Notes under the pieces: model-generated | Database searches by the model: none | What the model saw: the letters and a program-made list of their open reading frames with translations, nothing else | Told to the model about the DNA's origin: nothing | Position numbers and translations under genes: made by a program | Origin: Cyrtodaria siliqua | Taxonomy: Eukaryota > Mollusca > Bivalvia > Adapedonta > Hiatellidae | Direction of reading: 5' to 3' | DNA length: 64,000 bases | Assembly: GCA_037043455.1 (NCBI GenBank) | Contig: JAWPHD010008282.1 | Coordinates: forward strand, 1-64,000 | Part shown: positions 26,430 to 38,161 of the stretch, piece by piece | How positions within the stretch are numbered: the stretch's first letter is position 1 | How the letters are laid out: each line of letters begins with the position of its first letter

Positions 26430-26756
26430 CCTTTAAAACGACACAAAGCAATCTCAATTTTTTTTTAATTCGCAGCATCCCAGTAGTTTTCTAGGTAACA
26501 TGCATTTTCATTAATATTAATTATAAGAAATTCTAATACACCCGCACTATATAGCCTAGTTTAAAATATCTCGTTTTATTATATAACCTATAAATAGACG
26601 CGTTTTCATTGGCTAAAAAGTAATTTTTTAGAAAAAATATCTAGTGATATTGACCTGTTTTTTTGATATTGACCTGTTTTTTTGATATTGACCTGTTTTA
26701 TATAATTGTTTTTTTGATATTGACCTGTTTTATATAATTGTAAATTGAGGGTTATA

Positions 26757-26905
26757 TAATAAAACAGTTATGGACTTTTCAGCTGTTATACATGATGTTG
26801 ATATGTACCAAAAAATCATTATTGACCTCGGCTATCGCCTCGGTCAATAATGATTTTTTTGGTGCATATCACATCATGTATAACAGCTGAAAAGTCCATA
26901 ATTGT
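26757..26905. mobile_element. Long fold-back hairpin 1
   Basis: Arms of about 65 bp (TATGGACTTTTCAGCTGTTA against TAACAGCTGAAAAGTCCATA) surround a short centre CTCGGCTATCGCCTCGG. The symmetry is close to perfect. Confidence 0.85.
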
Positions 26906-27012
26906 ATAATATTCAACGATATATCACTAACATTTGCAACGTTAGGAGAGTAAGCAAAGCAATGCAAAAGATTTCAGATGTGTGCGTTATTCACATTTTA
27001 GGGGTATTAGAA

Positions 27013-27220
27013 TAGAAATAGAACATCATTTACGGTGAATTATAATATAATTGTAATATATCACGGTTTGTCATTCAATTGTAAACAATAATTTCACTCG
27101 CCCTTCGGGCTCTTGAAATTATTGCTCACCCTTCGGGCTCGTGAAATTACTGTTTACAATTGAACTCTAAACCGTGATATATTACACGATAATTCACCGT
27201 AAATGATGTTCTATTTCTTA
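27013..27220. mobile_element. Long fold-back hairpin 2
   Basis: Arms of about 90 bp (AGAACATCATTTACGGTGAA against TTCACCGTAAATGATGTTCT) have a centre built of two CGCCCTTCGGGCTC-type hairpins. Confidence 0.85.
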
Positions 27221-27434
27221 ATTATAGTATAAAGCATTTTTTTTGCATATTCATGTAACTGACTGTCAATTATATTGCACCAATAATGTATTGAAATCTA
27301 TGGTAGAATCTTGGGGAAAATGAAATTTAATTATATGCAAGATGATACTGGATTAATAAATGTATAGAGACGCGTATTTAAATGCTTGTTAAACATTTCA
27401 TGATTGCTGCGTGTCCCTTTAAAGGGAATGTGTT

Positions 27435-27530
27435 CTTGTGATGGAAAAATCTTTATTATTGAGAGTTCTGAAAAACTTGGAAAATGTCGAAATAATTATC
27501 GAAATCGGATAATTACCAAAAAAAATGAGT
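27435..27530 (+). repeat. Dispersed repeat with 'gttctgaaaaacttggaaaa'
   Basis: TTTATTATTGAGAGTTCTGA and AAAACTTGGAAAATG recur, diverged, at 40650-40770 (two direct copies) and reverse-complemented at 42545-42625. Confidence 0.55.
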
Positions 27531-27825
27531 ATTTGAAGTTTTTCAAGGAAAACACAATTTTGAGAACTGTGATTAGTTAAGAATTCTGCATTCATTGGTA
27601 CTGAATTCCTTTGCTTTAGATGATATTTATCAATATGGCAAATCGGACAATTTAGCACTATGACAGCGATTTTTTTCACCCATTTGAGAATGGCCCCCAT
27701 ACAATTGGGGAAAATGGGGTTGTTTTGTCGTAAATTGGGAATTTTTCAGTCTCAAACAAAAGCCACTATCAAACTAAAGCCATTTAGTATGCTTAAGGAC
27801 ATATTTCGAGCCTATTGTATTTGGG

Positions 27826-27920
27826 GGTGGGGGGGAGGAGGGGCAGGGGTTCGGGGGTAGGGGAGAGAATTTCTATAGGTAAGTGGGGTGGTGCTGGTGG
27901 GGAGAGAATTTCTATAGGTA
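27826..27920 (+). repeat. G-rich low-complexity tract with a 29-bp repeat
   Basis: Runs of G are followed by two copies of GGGAGAGAATTTCTATAGGT. Confidence 0.7.
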
Positions 27921-28391
27921 ACTGTAAATCACTGTTAGCCATACAATTTCATTTAGCAAAGTGTGATATTCAATTTTTCTTCAGATTATGAGGCCCACCC
28001 AATAAAGCATTTGTGACCAGTACACATAATAACACATTAAAGAATATAAGTATATTTATTGTGTTGTGCTCTGATTTTTTATCTAAAAACAATTAAGAAA
28101 TATCAAAAAGTTTTGTATTCAAAAGCTAAATTATGAACATACATGTCTTCATTAAAGTAAATTACAAAGTGTTGTTAAAGCTACAGACGCCCTATATCAA
28201 TCGATTTCTTCTTTGTAGGCGTGTCTTTATTTGTAACTTCATGTTCACCAGCTCATGTCGAAATTGGGTATTTAAGCGAGCAAATATAGCGCATGAAATC
28301 ATTTACTGTATATACATCGACCAGTGCACATCGTACCTATACACAGGTAACAGTCATTTTTACCGAAAAAAGAAAAGAACGGTAGCTTCTT

Positions 28392-28458
28392 TCAGGGCTC
28401 GAAAACACGACCTTCTGATTTCAAGTCCTGTGCTCTATCCACTGAACTACAACGCTAC
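28392..28458 (-). mobile_element. tRNA-like sequence, minus strand
   Basis: The reverse complement reads TAGTTCAGTGGATAGAGCAC (box A), then TCAGAAGGTCGTGTTTTCGA (box B). An acceptor stem is not clear, so a SINE head or tRNA pseudogene is likelier than a working gene. Confidence 0.5.
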
Positions 28459-28732
28459 TTGAGAAAATAGTATATACTAACTACCATATATTATGAGGCA
28501 AAATATTTAAACGTAACTAAAGATAGATCAATAAATATGCAGTCCATATTGTCGCAAATGTAAATTAACATTGCCTGGTGTAATACTGTATCTTATCAAT
28601 ATGAAACTTATACTTCGTCTCAAATCAACCATATATCGACTTGTTATTTAGCGCTTGATGAGTTTGTGTGCACGCTCTTGCTATTACGTAATGCCTATTT
28701 AGTGTTAAAAATACTACAAAATACCAATAAGT

Positions 28733-28811
28733 AGCAGTGGTCTAGAGGTTCAGCGTACATCTTTCAAATCTTGCAAGTGCAAGGCTGTGGTTCAAATCCC
28801 GTTCCGGTCAA
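28733..28811 (+). mobile_element. tRNA-like sequence, plus strand
   Basis: AGCAGTGGTCTAGAGGTTCA (box A) and GTGGTTCAAATCCC (box B), about 45 bp apart. Probably the head of a short SINE. Confidence 0.5.
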
Positions 28812-29453
28812 CTATTTTTTTATCACATATTCTGGAGCCGTATATTTATCGATGTTACCTGTAAAAATGTGAAATTTGGGGTGTTGGCCGATTTGAAACT
28901 ACTTGACACGCGACTCATTCATATTCATGAGTTATTACCAGTTAAAATAGGGACTGTACAGCTTTAAGCTATTCTTACCCTCAATATATCAATGCTATAC
29001 AAATAAAAAAACTAAAAGCGGGCCTCAATTTATATACCTAATTTGATCAGCCATGAAGCGTGGTGGGTGTAAATATTCATGCTTCCCATGCTTTTCAATG
29101 ACCAAGTATTGTTGGGAAATGTGTCCTTAAATACTTTGCAAACACATAACCATGTATACATTCTCTTGTAGTATGTCATTACCCTCACCAATAAGAATAT
29201 ATTGTCCTCCGTCTTCTATTTAAATATCCTAGAAAATATTCTGGATTGGGAATGTTTTTGCTCCAATTGGGAAAAAAACATACTTTTTGCCAGCCATTGG
29301 GAATGGTATTGTTTTTCAGTACTACCACTTATAAAAGGGAAAAAACACACTGGTATGGGGTCTCAAAATGGTGGCTTCCATTAACAAAATTCTTTCACCA
29401 GTTTCCAAGTTTTTCAGAACTTACATAAATAAAGCTTAAGGATAAATAAAGGG

Positions 29454-29552
29454 ACATCAGTATATTGCGTGTTGCTGACATAAGTGTGCAATAACAGACT
29501 GTCAACATCAGTATATTGCATGTTGCTGGCATAAGTGTGCAATAACAGACTT
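29454..29552 (+). repeat. 51-bp direct repeat, two copies
   Basis: ACATCAGTATATTGC starts at 29454 and 29505. The first copy is preceded by AAAGGGACAT, similar to the MITE ends. Confidence 0.85.
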
Positions 29553-29559
29553 TGAAGTC

Positions 29560-30448
29560 TTGTGTTTTATATCTTATTTCTCACAATTATTTCGACTTGA
29601 CCTATATTTGGAGTGTCAATTCTCGTGGGAGCTTATATAACTCGTCAAACTGCCTTGCCCATGTTAAATTGTATGTTGCATGATAAATTATGTCAACATA
29701 AAAACATTTTTTCTAGTCATATGAATATGTATCTGGAGAAGGAATTACATAAAAATAATACCACAAAGTGGCCCTGTTGACACGACAGTGCACGGTGGGG
29801 TAGGTAGGACAGGGGTGGGGGAGGGGGTTCAGCACATAGTTATCAAAATATATAATATAATTGTTCGGGGCGCATGTTTCAGCATGCAATTAAGTTCACT
29901 TTTATGAAAAACAGTTTCTAATAAAAATATCAGGATTTTGTATTAAAACGTTTTGGCATGCCTAGCTGTTTAGATTAAACTATCGAATTCGAGATTTCTT
30001 AATTTTCTGCTGACCCAGTAACAAGTTTAGATGGAAAATTTAAGCCCTAACAAAAACATGTTGGTTGTAAAATGTTTATTCTCAACCAATTTTCAAACCA
30101 AGTTATTATTTACCACTAAAAATGCCAGCTACAATGGTATACAATATATGTAGAATTACGTGTTGTTAAAAGTGTTGATTGTTATTGCTGAACAACATCA
30201 TGATTGCCAATTGATTTCATCTCTACTCTTTCGTTTTCATAATATGAAAAATTCAAATACGTAACAAATGTGCTTTAATGCTAGGCATCATTAGTTTGTT
30301 GGATTTAAGCAAACATATCACTTTAAAATGGTCTGATTTTAGAAAAGAGTAAACGCGCGGGAAAATTAAAAAAAAAAATGGCTGCCATAGAAAGTGAATG
30401 GTCCCGCACTTTCGGACCTCAATTTTTTTAAACATATTTATTTTACAT
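29560..30448. other. Non-coding, no feature recognised
   Basis: AT-rich sequence. A short G-rich run lies at about 29790-29830. The minus frame at 30253-30435 is unsupported. Confidence 0.45.
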
Positions 30449-30449
30449 C

Positions 30450-30606
30450 GATTGCGAAACTCTCGATGGCTTCCTGGGTAGAACCAATACTAAGCAATGT
30501 GGATTAATTATCTTGCTCAAGGATAAATAACGTGGCCGCGACGGAGGATCGAACCCACGACCTCTCGATCATGAGTTCGGCGCTCTACCACTAGACTACG
30601 CACTCC
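30450..30606 (-). mobile_element. tRNA-derived SINE (family 3), minus strand
   Basis: The reverse complement starts GGAGTGCGTAGTCTAGTGGT and continues AGAGCGCCG (box A), then GTGGGTTCGATCCTCC (box B). The tail includes GGTTCTACCCAGGAAGCCAT, a core also found in family 1 (GGTTCTACCCAGG). Confidence 0.8.
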
Positions 30607-30717
30607 ACACTAGACTACGCAAATGAACGGGTGTAGCCTATATGCTCATGCAGTTGGACATGTTTATGTCCTAAAATATACAACCAAAGAACAATAATAG
30701 ATGTCTTACCTTGCGAA

Positions 30718-30760
30718 CAAAGGTTCCGATGCTCTACCGACTGAGCTAACCGACCGGTCA
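30718..30760 (-). mobile_element. Truncated tRNA-like sequence, minus strand
   Basis: The reverse complement GGTCGGTTAGCTCAGTCGGT followed by AGAGCATCGG is a good D-arm/box A; no box B follows. Confidence 0.5.
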
Positions 30761-30769
30761 ATGCAACAT

Positions 30770-32049
30770 CAATCTACCCGTTAGATATCCATGAACACGT
30801 GACATCCTCCCCCTACAGACCGAAATTCGTCCTCAAAGTTCCATGGGTACAGAGAATCATGTTTCTCGAAGTTTACTCGGTCATGGTCTCGTCGTGGTCT
30901 GTGGGTTCAATTTAAGAGGGAGTGAAGTTTCTGTTCTTTTATTATGTGACGCAATAGACAGTTAAATGATCTATTGAAACCTGAAATAATGAAACGAATA
31001 TCTAATACTGGAATATATATTAATACAATTTCCGTTACTGGTTCATTATTTCAGTAATTCATACAATACAACAATTCAATAATTCAACAATATTAATTTT
31101 TGATAAAACAATGCTTACCCACTCGACAACGGCTTGATAGAATATTATAACTATATGATTATAACTATATGTTCAGAGGTAGAGCAATTCTAATATCTTA
31201 TTCATAGTATACTAAGTACAGTCACACGACTTCTCTCGGATACCGCATGTAGGAGAATGAACAAGACGGGGTTAGAGGGTGTTATGTGGGATTATGGGTA
31301 AAATGTTACACGTGTAGTGAATACATCTCAAACCTCAAACTGTCACACCCTAATACCATCATAACTAGTTTTCCTGGTCTAATACCCGTGCATATTTACA
31401 CGACGTCACAGGACATTCACAAAAGGTACAACGCACGAGCCTGTAACATTTACAAACAAACGACCTTAAAGGGACATCAACTAATTGGATATTAACAATG
31501 TGCGAAACCTGTGGAGAAACTTATTAGAAGTAATAATAGTATATTTATATAGCTAACACTTAAATACTGGAAATAAAGCATATGTTACATATAGCTCACT
31601 CACTGTGCATACCCAGTAACACCGGGTGTATATCAGTCACGCAGGGAGGCAATAACGGGGCTTTTAAGTAAGGACGAAGTGTTTGTTCTTTCTCGTAGGA
31701 ATAACCACTGTGCATAGTCGAGGCCATTTTTTTTCAACCATCGGTTGTTAGACCCTTTTTGAATGTGTTTTCCCAGTTTAGTGTTTCTTTAAGCCTGATT
31801 ACCGGTTCCTTACTGCATGGTGTTTTTTGTGTGTGTGTTTTGTTGTTGTATTTTTTGTTTATATCTTTAGCGTGTTTGGGGTCGTGTCTATTGACACCAT
31901 TTTCTTTTGATTGTCAAGCTACACTAATAAAATACGCTTAGCCGTAGGCCTATACGTGATTCATTTAGAGCTCGTAGAAAGCATGGAGTAAGTACTCCCT
32001 GTAGAAAGCTAGTTTTTTTGGGTCACATATTTCAGGAATAATTGATAAC
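30770..32049. other. Non-coding, no feature recognised
   Basis: Short frames only. A MITE-like end fragment (CTTAAAGGGACATCAAC) lies at 31465 without a partner. Confidence 0.45.
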
Positions 32050-32380
32050 AAATTTAACAATCAGGAACTATTGGACAGTTTAGAACTTCACCGCGGTTTA
32101 GAGACCCTGGAATAACGTATGTATATAGTATCCGAATGCTCACAATCGGTCCTCTAGGTGCAATAACCACACGTCCATGCTGTATCCTGAAGCATTGCTG
32201 GACTATGGTTGCGCCTTCTCTCCTCAAATTTCTGCCAACCGAGGACATCGACTATTCTTGTCACACAGCCTGGTGTCTTGTCCCAATAAGTGTTGAGGGT
32301 AAACCTAGCTCATCTTCTCTGAACTTCAAGGTTGCCATAGACGACACCTTTGCAGCCTTCTTCATAGTTGTGTAGCATCA
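32050..32380 (-). pseudogene. LINE (CR1/L2-like) reverse-transcriptase C-terminal remnant
   Basis: On the minus strand one frame gives CVTRIVDVLGWQKFEERRR and another FRIQHGRVVI followed by VIPGSLN. These match, in order and over a frameshift, the usual C-terminal pattern of CR1/L2-type ORF2 (VTxxLxxLGWxxLxxRR, then a KIxxGxVxI segment, then a FxPRTIRDWN-like end). It is broken by frameshifts and stops and is non-functional. Confidence 0.5.
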
Positions 32381-32827
32381 GCATTTAGACGCAAAATACT
32401 GCCGTTCTTAACTTTTTGAAAGATGACCATTGCCTCGTCACCTCAGTTAGGTAGACGTTAGTCTGAGAATACTTTTTGTAATAACTTTTATTGTTGTTGT
32501 TATTATTATTGTTATTTATAAAAAATGTTTTAGTTTTAATAAAATGTCCCAGTTGTTTAGATTGATAAATATATGCTCATATGTGTCAAAAGGGCTTGAT
32601 GACGTTGTCGTTCCAAGATGGCCACCTTTGCAAATTGTCAGTCGGGTAGCCTCAGTCGCCCGGCTTGTTTCTAATTTCTTCTCAACGCAGGTAAGACATA
32701 TGCATGATACTGACCGAGACTACATTATCTTCGGTAGTTTGTGTTTGCTTTACCCCATTTTTAAGCCCTTGTAAATACAACTTGTTTGAGAATTATACAA
32801 ATACAATTTCATTTGAAATAACCTAAC

Positions 32828-33075
32828 TATTGCGCATCCGTGGTCGAGAGGGTAAAGACGGTGCGTTTGAAACAGTTTGCATCTCCTTGTTGCGGTTTCG
32901 AATCCCACTGGGAGCTCGACTTGTAAATGGAAAAAATGTCGATTGGAGGTATGCAGTACTGATTCTACCCAAGAATAAATGAGTGGTCTGTCTCCATCAC
33001 TAAAAGTTAACCGCCATATATAGCCTAACATGTGCTGGAAAATGCCGGTTAACACCATCCAAACTAACTAAATAA
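32828..33075 (+). mobile_element. tRNA-derived SINE, plus strand
   Basis: The head GCATCCGTGGTCGAGAGGGT (box A) and GCGGTTTCGAATCCCACT (box B) are followed by a body with GATTCTACCCAAGAATAAAT and an AAATAAAA end. It is related to family 1 by the head and by the TTCTACCCA core. Confidence 0.75.
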
Positions 33076-33254
33076 AAATAATGCGATGGTTAGGGTTGTA
33101 CACGGTGTCACTTAATAAATGCGTCACACAAGGTGATTTCCACGTGCTGTGTGATTATTTCATTCATGTGTACACTATGTGTGAAATGCAAGTTAATTAT
33201 AAGCGTACCACACAACTCATATTGGTTCAAAGGGGCGAGGGAAGGTAGTTACTA

Positions 33255-33445
33255 ATCGCATCTTACCATCGATGCGATTGTTCTTACCATCGACGCGATG
33301 GTAAGATGCGATGGTCGATGGTAAGATGCGATGGTCGATAGTAAAATGCGATGGTAGTAAAATGCGATGGTAAGATGCGATGGTCGATGGTAAGATGCGA
33401 TGGACCATCGACCATCGCATCTTACCATCGCATCTTACCATTCGC
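33255..33445. repeat. Palindromic GATGCGATGG minisatellite, block 1
   Basis: Direct repeats of GATGCGATGGTCGATGGTAA (about 20 bp, variants) are followed at about 33402-33408 by the same unit inverted (ACCATCGACCATCGCATCTT). The two orientations can pair as a long hairpin. Confidence 0.9.
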
Positions 33446-33508
33446 ATCAATCTTAATGTACATTAGGCATCTTCTTCGTTTTATCGACACCCTCTCTCCT
33501 CTCTCACC

Positions 33509-33517
33509 ACCCGCCCC

Positions 33518-33569
<52 letters not shown>

Positions 33570-33570
33570 A
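33509..33570 (+). repeat. (CT)n microsatellite
   Basis: A near-pure CT run of about 50 bp. Confidence 0.97.
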
Positions 33571-34364
33571 TCTCAGGTTTGTTTTTTGATTAAATATTAA
33601 ATTGATAAATATGTTAAGAGGATTGTAATAAAAACTAGTCAACCATGTATTTGGGTGTGGGTGTGGGTGAACAACCTGCTTTGTTCAAATCTAAATAATG
33701 TTATATGAGCGTTCAACTTAGGCCTTGCAAAACGTTATTTGTGTTTAGGGTAACTCGACCCTACCTATTTTTTCTGGTGAAACCCTGCCTAAACACACAC
33801 ATTTTTTGTTTGGCAGTATTACGGAATTATAGCTCATCTATAGACGCGTGCAATCTATCAGACTTCAAACTTCGGAATTCGGAAGTACAACAAACTTGGC
33901 ATTGTCACCCTTCTGTGTCTGGGTTTGAGTAGGTTCCAGTGGGGAGAGGAAGGGTGGCAGGGCGCGCGCCTATATAAATCCTCGAAAAAATACTCAGCCT
34001 CGAATTGCGGTCATCTTGATCTATACCCTGTATATGGATTGACTAGATAAGTTCCAGACCGCCTCTGCCCCCACCACGCTCTTAATGTTTCTTTAGGCCC
34101 TCAGACAACTTGTAAAATATAAACGTGTATGTTTGACCCTAAAATGTGAGGCACTGCATGTGTTATGCATAGTTATAATCAATTAGTGTCATTTAAAAAT
34201 TTGATTGTCAAATGTGTCCGCTTTCCTTTATATAATTATGTTTCATGTGTTCCTCCAATGTATGAACTCCTCACTCGCCCACAAACACTTGTTTGCAATA
34301 TTCGGGAATGAAAAACTTGGTCAAGTTCGATACCAAGAGTGGCCGTAGCACGTGTGTCATAAGT
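33571..34364. other. Non-coding, no gene
   Basis: Sequence at about 33750-33810 (TTTCTGGTGAAACCCTGCCT, AAACACACACATTTTTTG) resembles the ends of the element at 40935. Nothing else is recognised. Confidence 0.45.
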
Positions 34365-34620
34365 CGATGGTCGATGGTAAGATGCGATGGTCGATTGTAA
34401 GATGCGATGGTCGATGGTCGATGGTAAGATGCGATGGTCGATGGTAAGATGCGATAGTCGATGGTAAGATGCGATGGTCGATGGTCCATCGCATCTTACC
34501 ATCGACCATCGCATCTTACCATCGACATCGACCATCGCATCTTACTATCGACCATGGTATCTTACCATCGACCATCGCATCTTACCATCGACCATTGACC
34601 TAGGTCGATGGTCGATGGTG
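34365..34620. repeat. Palindromic GATGCGATGG minisatellite, block 2
   Basis: The same units as block 1, again direct then inverted, with the turning point near 34487 and a second one near 34602. About 0.9 kb of unrelated sequence separates the blocks. Confidence 0.9.
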
Positions 34621-34639
34621 TCACATAAAACATTGACAC

Positions 34640-35213
34640 TTAAAGGGATACGCGACAATCTTGGGATACGCGACCTCATGATACAGTATGCGCAGTTGTG
34701 AATATCATCTCGAACTTCTGTGTAAATCGGCAACTTCCTGGAAACAATCGGTTTGTTGAATGGTGTTTTACATTATTTTCAGCACATTTTAGACTACATG
34801 ATGGTGGCTTTTTTTTCTTTGCAGACCACTCACTTTTTCTTGAGGTGATCCCTTGGAAGCAACAAACGCAAACAAAAGAGAAAAGTAGCAGACTCGGTTT
34901 TATTGAGTCTGTTCATGAGAGGTAATTATAAGATGCAAATCTCTCACGCCTCCACGCACCGGCTTAAGCGATATTCTACTTTATAGCAACACAGAATGGG
35001 CTTGATGATCCCAAAGGACCAGTAAATAATAACACTACTGATGTGTACTTTTTACGGCCGCCACACAGCACTAAACAATTAGTTCAATGCAAAAACAATT
35101 TGTATTGAAGGTTTCAAACAATTATAAATAATGATTTGCAAACATGTAAATTGTGTAGACAAAACTTACTGGACTCCGCCAGGTTGACCAAAAAGTGCAG
35201 CGTGTCCCTTTAA
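34640..35213. mobile_element. TTAA-ended MITE with AGGGAYAC inverted repeats, 574 bp
   Basis: Left TTAAAGGGATACGCGACAAT, right GTGCAGCGTGTCCCTTTAA; TTAA at both ends. It contains a segment (GCAGACTCGGTTTTATTGAG; CATGAGAGGTAATTATAAGA; CGCACCGGCTTAA) found inverted at 41165-41290. Confidence 0.7.
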
Positions 35214-35419
35214 CGTTGCACAGTACATTGAACAATGATTGTAAAATTAGATATTTAAAAAAATAAATAAAAAAATAACGGGACACCACGATTTTTTTAA
35301 TAGAATGCTTAGAATGCCGTGTGTTCTTTCAAGCTCCGATTTTAGAAACTATTAGCATTACACTGTATGGGTATATTAATATAGACCGAACTAGGCATTC
35401 ATACTGCTCCATTATGTAG

Positions 35420-35986
35420 TACAGTGCTTTGGGTGGTATAGAATCACTCGGGTTAAACGTCTAATTTTAAAATGAAAGGAAAATGTCTATTTAATTTCTG
35501 ATTTAGATTTACCGTTTTAGTTGTATGATAGCAAAATTTCTAAAATTATTGTCCTGAAACTGTGATTTTTTAATAGGCGTTTTTGCACCAATATTTACAT
35601 AATTTCATTTTTATCCTTAAAAGTGCCAAACTGCAACAAGTTACCTTAATTGATGATTGCATTTTGACTTTTGTCCCTAACATTTGTTAAAACAGCAAAT
35701 ATTTATTTCTGAGTTTATTGTGATAGTATGAATTTTTCGTTTCAAAAACTCACTTCATTCAGGTAGTATAGAATCATTTTTTCTGAGAGGTGTTGCACGT
35801 AGTGATATATTTTGCATGGAAAAATGTCCCAAATAATTTCACCGTTGAATAAATGTATGTTTATATGATATATCTTCAAACCTGGAAAGTTTTAAAATAA
35901 TCTAAAATATATGAGCTGAGAAAATTGAATTTAAACAGAAAATGATTCTTTACTACCAATGATTCTATACACCCCAAAGCACTGTA
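35420..35986. mobile_element. TA-ended MITE, 567 bp
   Basis: 27-bp terminal inverted repeats TACAGTGCTTTGGGTGGTAT... and ...ATACACCCCAAAGCACTGTA have two mismatches. TA ends suggest a Tc1/mariner-type origin. No coding capacity. Confidence 0.8.
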
Positions 35987-36429
35987 CGTAGCTTAGGGGA
36001 GACAACTAGCATAGTTCACTGTAAAACGGACTAAACTCGAGTGTTTAAACGGAGAGAACTTGCATATGTTCTGGATTAAGCGTTCATTGAATTAAGTGTA
36101 AGGTTATATATGTAGTTCGATCCCCCACCCCCGGAAAAACCGACACCTCCTCGCTTTAAGACAAACACATTCTTGTTTAATTATAATTATTTATTTTTAT
36201 AAATATTGGTTATCAAAAATGATGACCAATACATACTACCGTGAACTATACCAGTCGTTTTCCCTTGAACTACTCCTCACAGCCCGAGTACACATTTATT
36301 AGTTGCTTGATACTAACTGTGCTCGTGTCGCTCTTATATACTGCTATGGCATATACAATGAAAGATAAGTTTACTGTTAAAAGGGCATTAGGAAACTTTA
36401 GGCTTTGAACCTTTTTCCAATTTGAAGCA

Positions 36430-36482
36430 GACAACAACGAGCGGTTATAGTCTCTGATATGAAATCACTTGCCCCTCAACAA
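36430..36482 (+). mobile_element. SINE family 1 head fragment
   Basis: GCGGTTATAGTCTCTGATAT and GAAATCACTTGCCCCTCA match the tRNA-like head at 18520-18560. Confidence 0.6.
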
Positions 36483-37420
36483 TTTGAATAAGGTTAACTT
36501 ATTTAGGCATATTACTTGTTCCATTATTGAAAACGTCTTGGTTGAATTTTTCATTTCTTTCATTTTTCAAATTGATATATAGGCCCGTGCCTATTGTCCT
36601 AATAGTAGCTACGCCGATGTATTGTGCTCCAAGACTTTGCTTGTGCTTCTTTCTTTATTATATGTTATGTATATAAAAAAAAAATAAAAAAATACATCAA
36701 CTTGTATTAACTGCATAATATAAATTTGCACTTTAAAAAAATAATTGCGACCGAGAATTGCCGAAAAAAGCCAAAAATACCAATATTCAAGACTTAATTA
36801 AACTACATTTATTACTTCACTGATTTTCCCCCCAACGTTTGATTTTAGTGATTATGAAAAATGGATTCATAAATAAGCGTATATATCATCAGACCATCAA
36901 AAACAATATACTTATCATCATGGATATTTATACAATTATATATATAAAATAAAAAATTGACGTGCGCATCCTATTTTATACTTCATTTTCAGCGTCTGCT
37001 TTCATAAACTGTGTACATATGTAAATAGATGACTTCCAAATATATCCTAGCCTTACTTATAAAATAAACAAAGGGATAATGTAGGTTGCTACAATGTAGG
37101 TACAGAAGTTTATAATAATAAATTGTACAACACTAATTTGTTTTTAGAACAGTAACATAACTGTTGCAGATCGCCTACGATATTTTGAGACTATTAAAGC
37201 TAAAGAGACTTCGCTTTAAAAAACAAAGAATTATCTCTCATATCATCTTTAAATGATCCATTTTACTTATGTTACTGGTCTCAAAACAAATATATTAACA
37301 CGTCTATGTCCCCAGAGTAGGGGTTTGGAATTAAATGAAGATAGATAGTGTTTATTATTTCCTGAGATATTTGAACAGTTTGAATACTAGTGAGAAAATA
37401 GAAAAGTAGGGAAATTACGT
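36483..37420. other. AT-rich 5' flank of the RLR gene, no gene
   Basis: Short frames only. TTTATTATTTCCTGAGATAT at 37350 recurs at 37691. Confidence 0.45.
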
Positions 37421-37422
37421 TT

Positions 37423-37492
37423 TAGACTGCTCCACAGCCGTCATTAATATAACTTGTTTGAGTGAACGAGACATGCGCCGTGGAGCAGTCTA
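37423..37492. repeat. Short inverted repeat, possible small MITE
   Basis: TAGACTGCTCCAC and GTGGAGCAGTCTA are perfect 13-bp inverted ends 70 bp apart, about 0.5 kb upstream of the RLR start. Confidence 0.6.
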
Positions 37493-37975
37493 ATTGACGT
37501 TTTTGGATTTACGTTTGGATTACTCCAATTTTATCGTAAGTTGTAACTAAATATAGAAAAATGGTTTTCCCAGTCAATTTGTGATAGACTACACTAAATT
37601 GTATTGAAGACCACTATTAACATGGAACATGTTTTCTTTCTTTATATTTCCGAATAGAGTAATATTATTCATCTCTGTTGAAATTAATGTTTATTATTTC
37701 CTGAGATATTTGAACAGTATGAACAGTGACATTTAGTCGTTTAAATAGTGAAGCCTATGACTATGTAAATTAGTGATGCCAAACCACTCTGTCTGGAGAG
37801 AGAAATTTTGCATAACTTAGTTTTGTCAGTGTAAACTTATTAAAAGTAACACTTTCATGTACTTTAAGTATTACTTATTATAAAGGAATAGTTTTTTTCA
37901 GCATGCATTAAGTAAGGCAAATGCTAATTAAGCTATTTAGATAGTTTAAAATGGCAAATATAAGGAAATATGTTT

Positions 37976-38007
37976 TTCAAAGTGAAAGTTGAAATAACCC
38001 AAACAAA
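37976..38007 (+). promoter_or_regulatory. IRF-like core motif just upstream of the RLR start codon
   Basis: CAAAGTGAAAGTTGAAAT lies within 30 bp of the start codon. AAAGTGAAAG fits the IRF core AANNGAAA, and a second GAAA follows. Such sites drive induction of RLR genes in vertebrates; a role here is inference. The transcription start is unknown, so the motif could lie within the 5' UTR. Confidence 0.25.
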
Positions 38008-38161
38008 ATGGCAGAAGGAAACGGACAATGTGGTGATTTTGATTCAATGGCTCCTTCACAAGAAGACGTGATCAGATTTCAGCTGGAGACATTTCTGCCC
38101 TATATTGTAGACTGTGTTGAAGCCACAGATATACTGGTGCACATGCATTATTTTAACAGAG
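38008..38161 (+). CDS. RLR exon 1: start codon and first half of CARD1
   Basis: ATG at 38008 opens a frame beginning MAEGNGQCGDFDSMAPSQED, followed by FQLETFLPYIVDCVEATDIL, which resembles CARD helices 1-2 of RIG-I/MDA5 (a pattern like FRPYLVDxLExxDIL). The exon ends AACAGAG|gtaggg after 51 codons plus one base (phase 1) and joins exon 2 to give NREQRKEI. A second in-frame Met lies at residue 14. The start is the first ATG after an AT-rich leader; the 5' UTR and promoter are not defined. The frame also stays open past the donor for 41 codons to a stop at 38284-38286, so a retained-intron short form is conceivable. Confidence 0.85.

Larger units (their letters stand above)
26430..27425. mobile_element. 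About 1-kb TTTAAA-ended MITE containing two fold-back hairpins
   Basis: The left end TTTAAAACGACACAAAGCAA and the right end GATTGCTGCGTGTCCCTTTA are imperfect inverted repeats of the AGGGACAC family. Inside are two long palindromes (26757-26905 and 27013-27220), so this is a nested insertion. Confidence 0.65.

Noticed and set aside
33217..34535. Frames of HRILPSTIASY type
   Set aside because: Translations of the 20-bp palindromic minisatellite.
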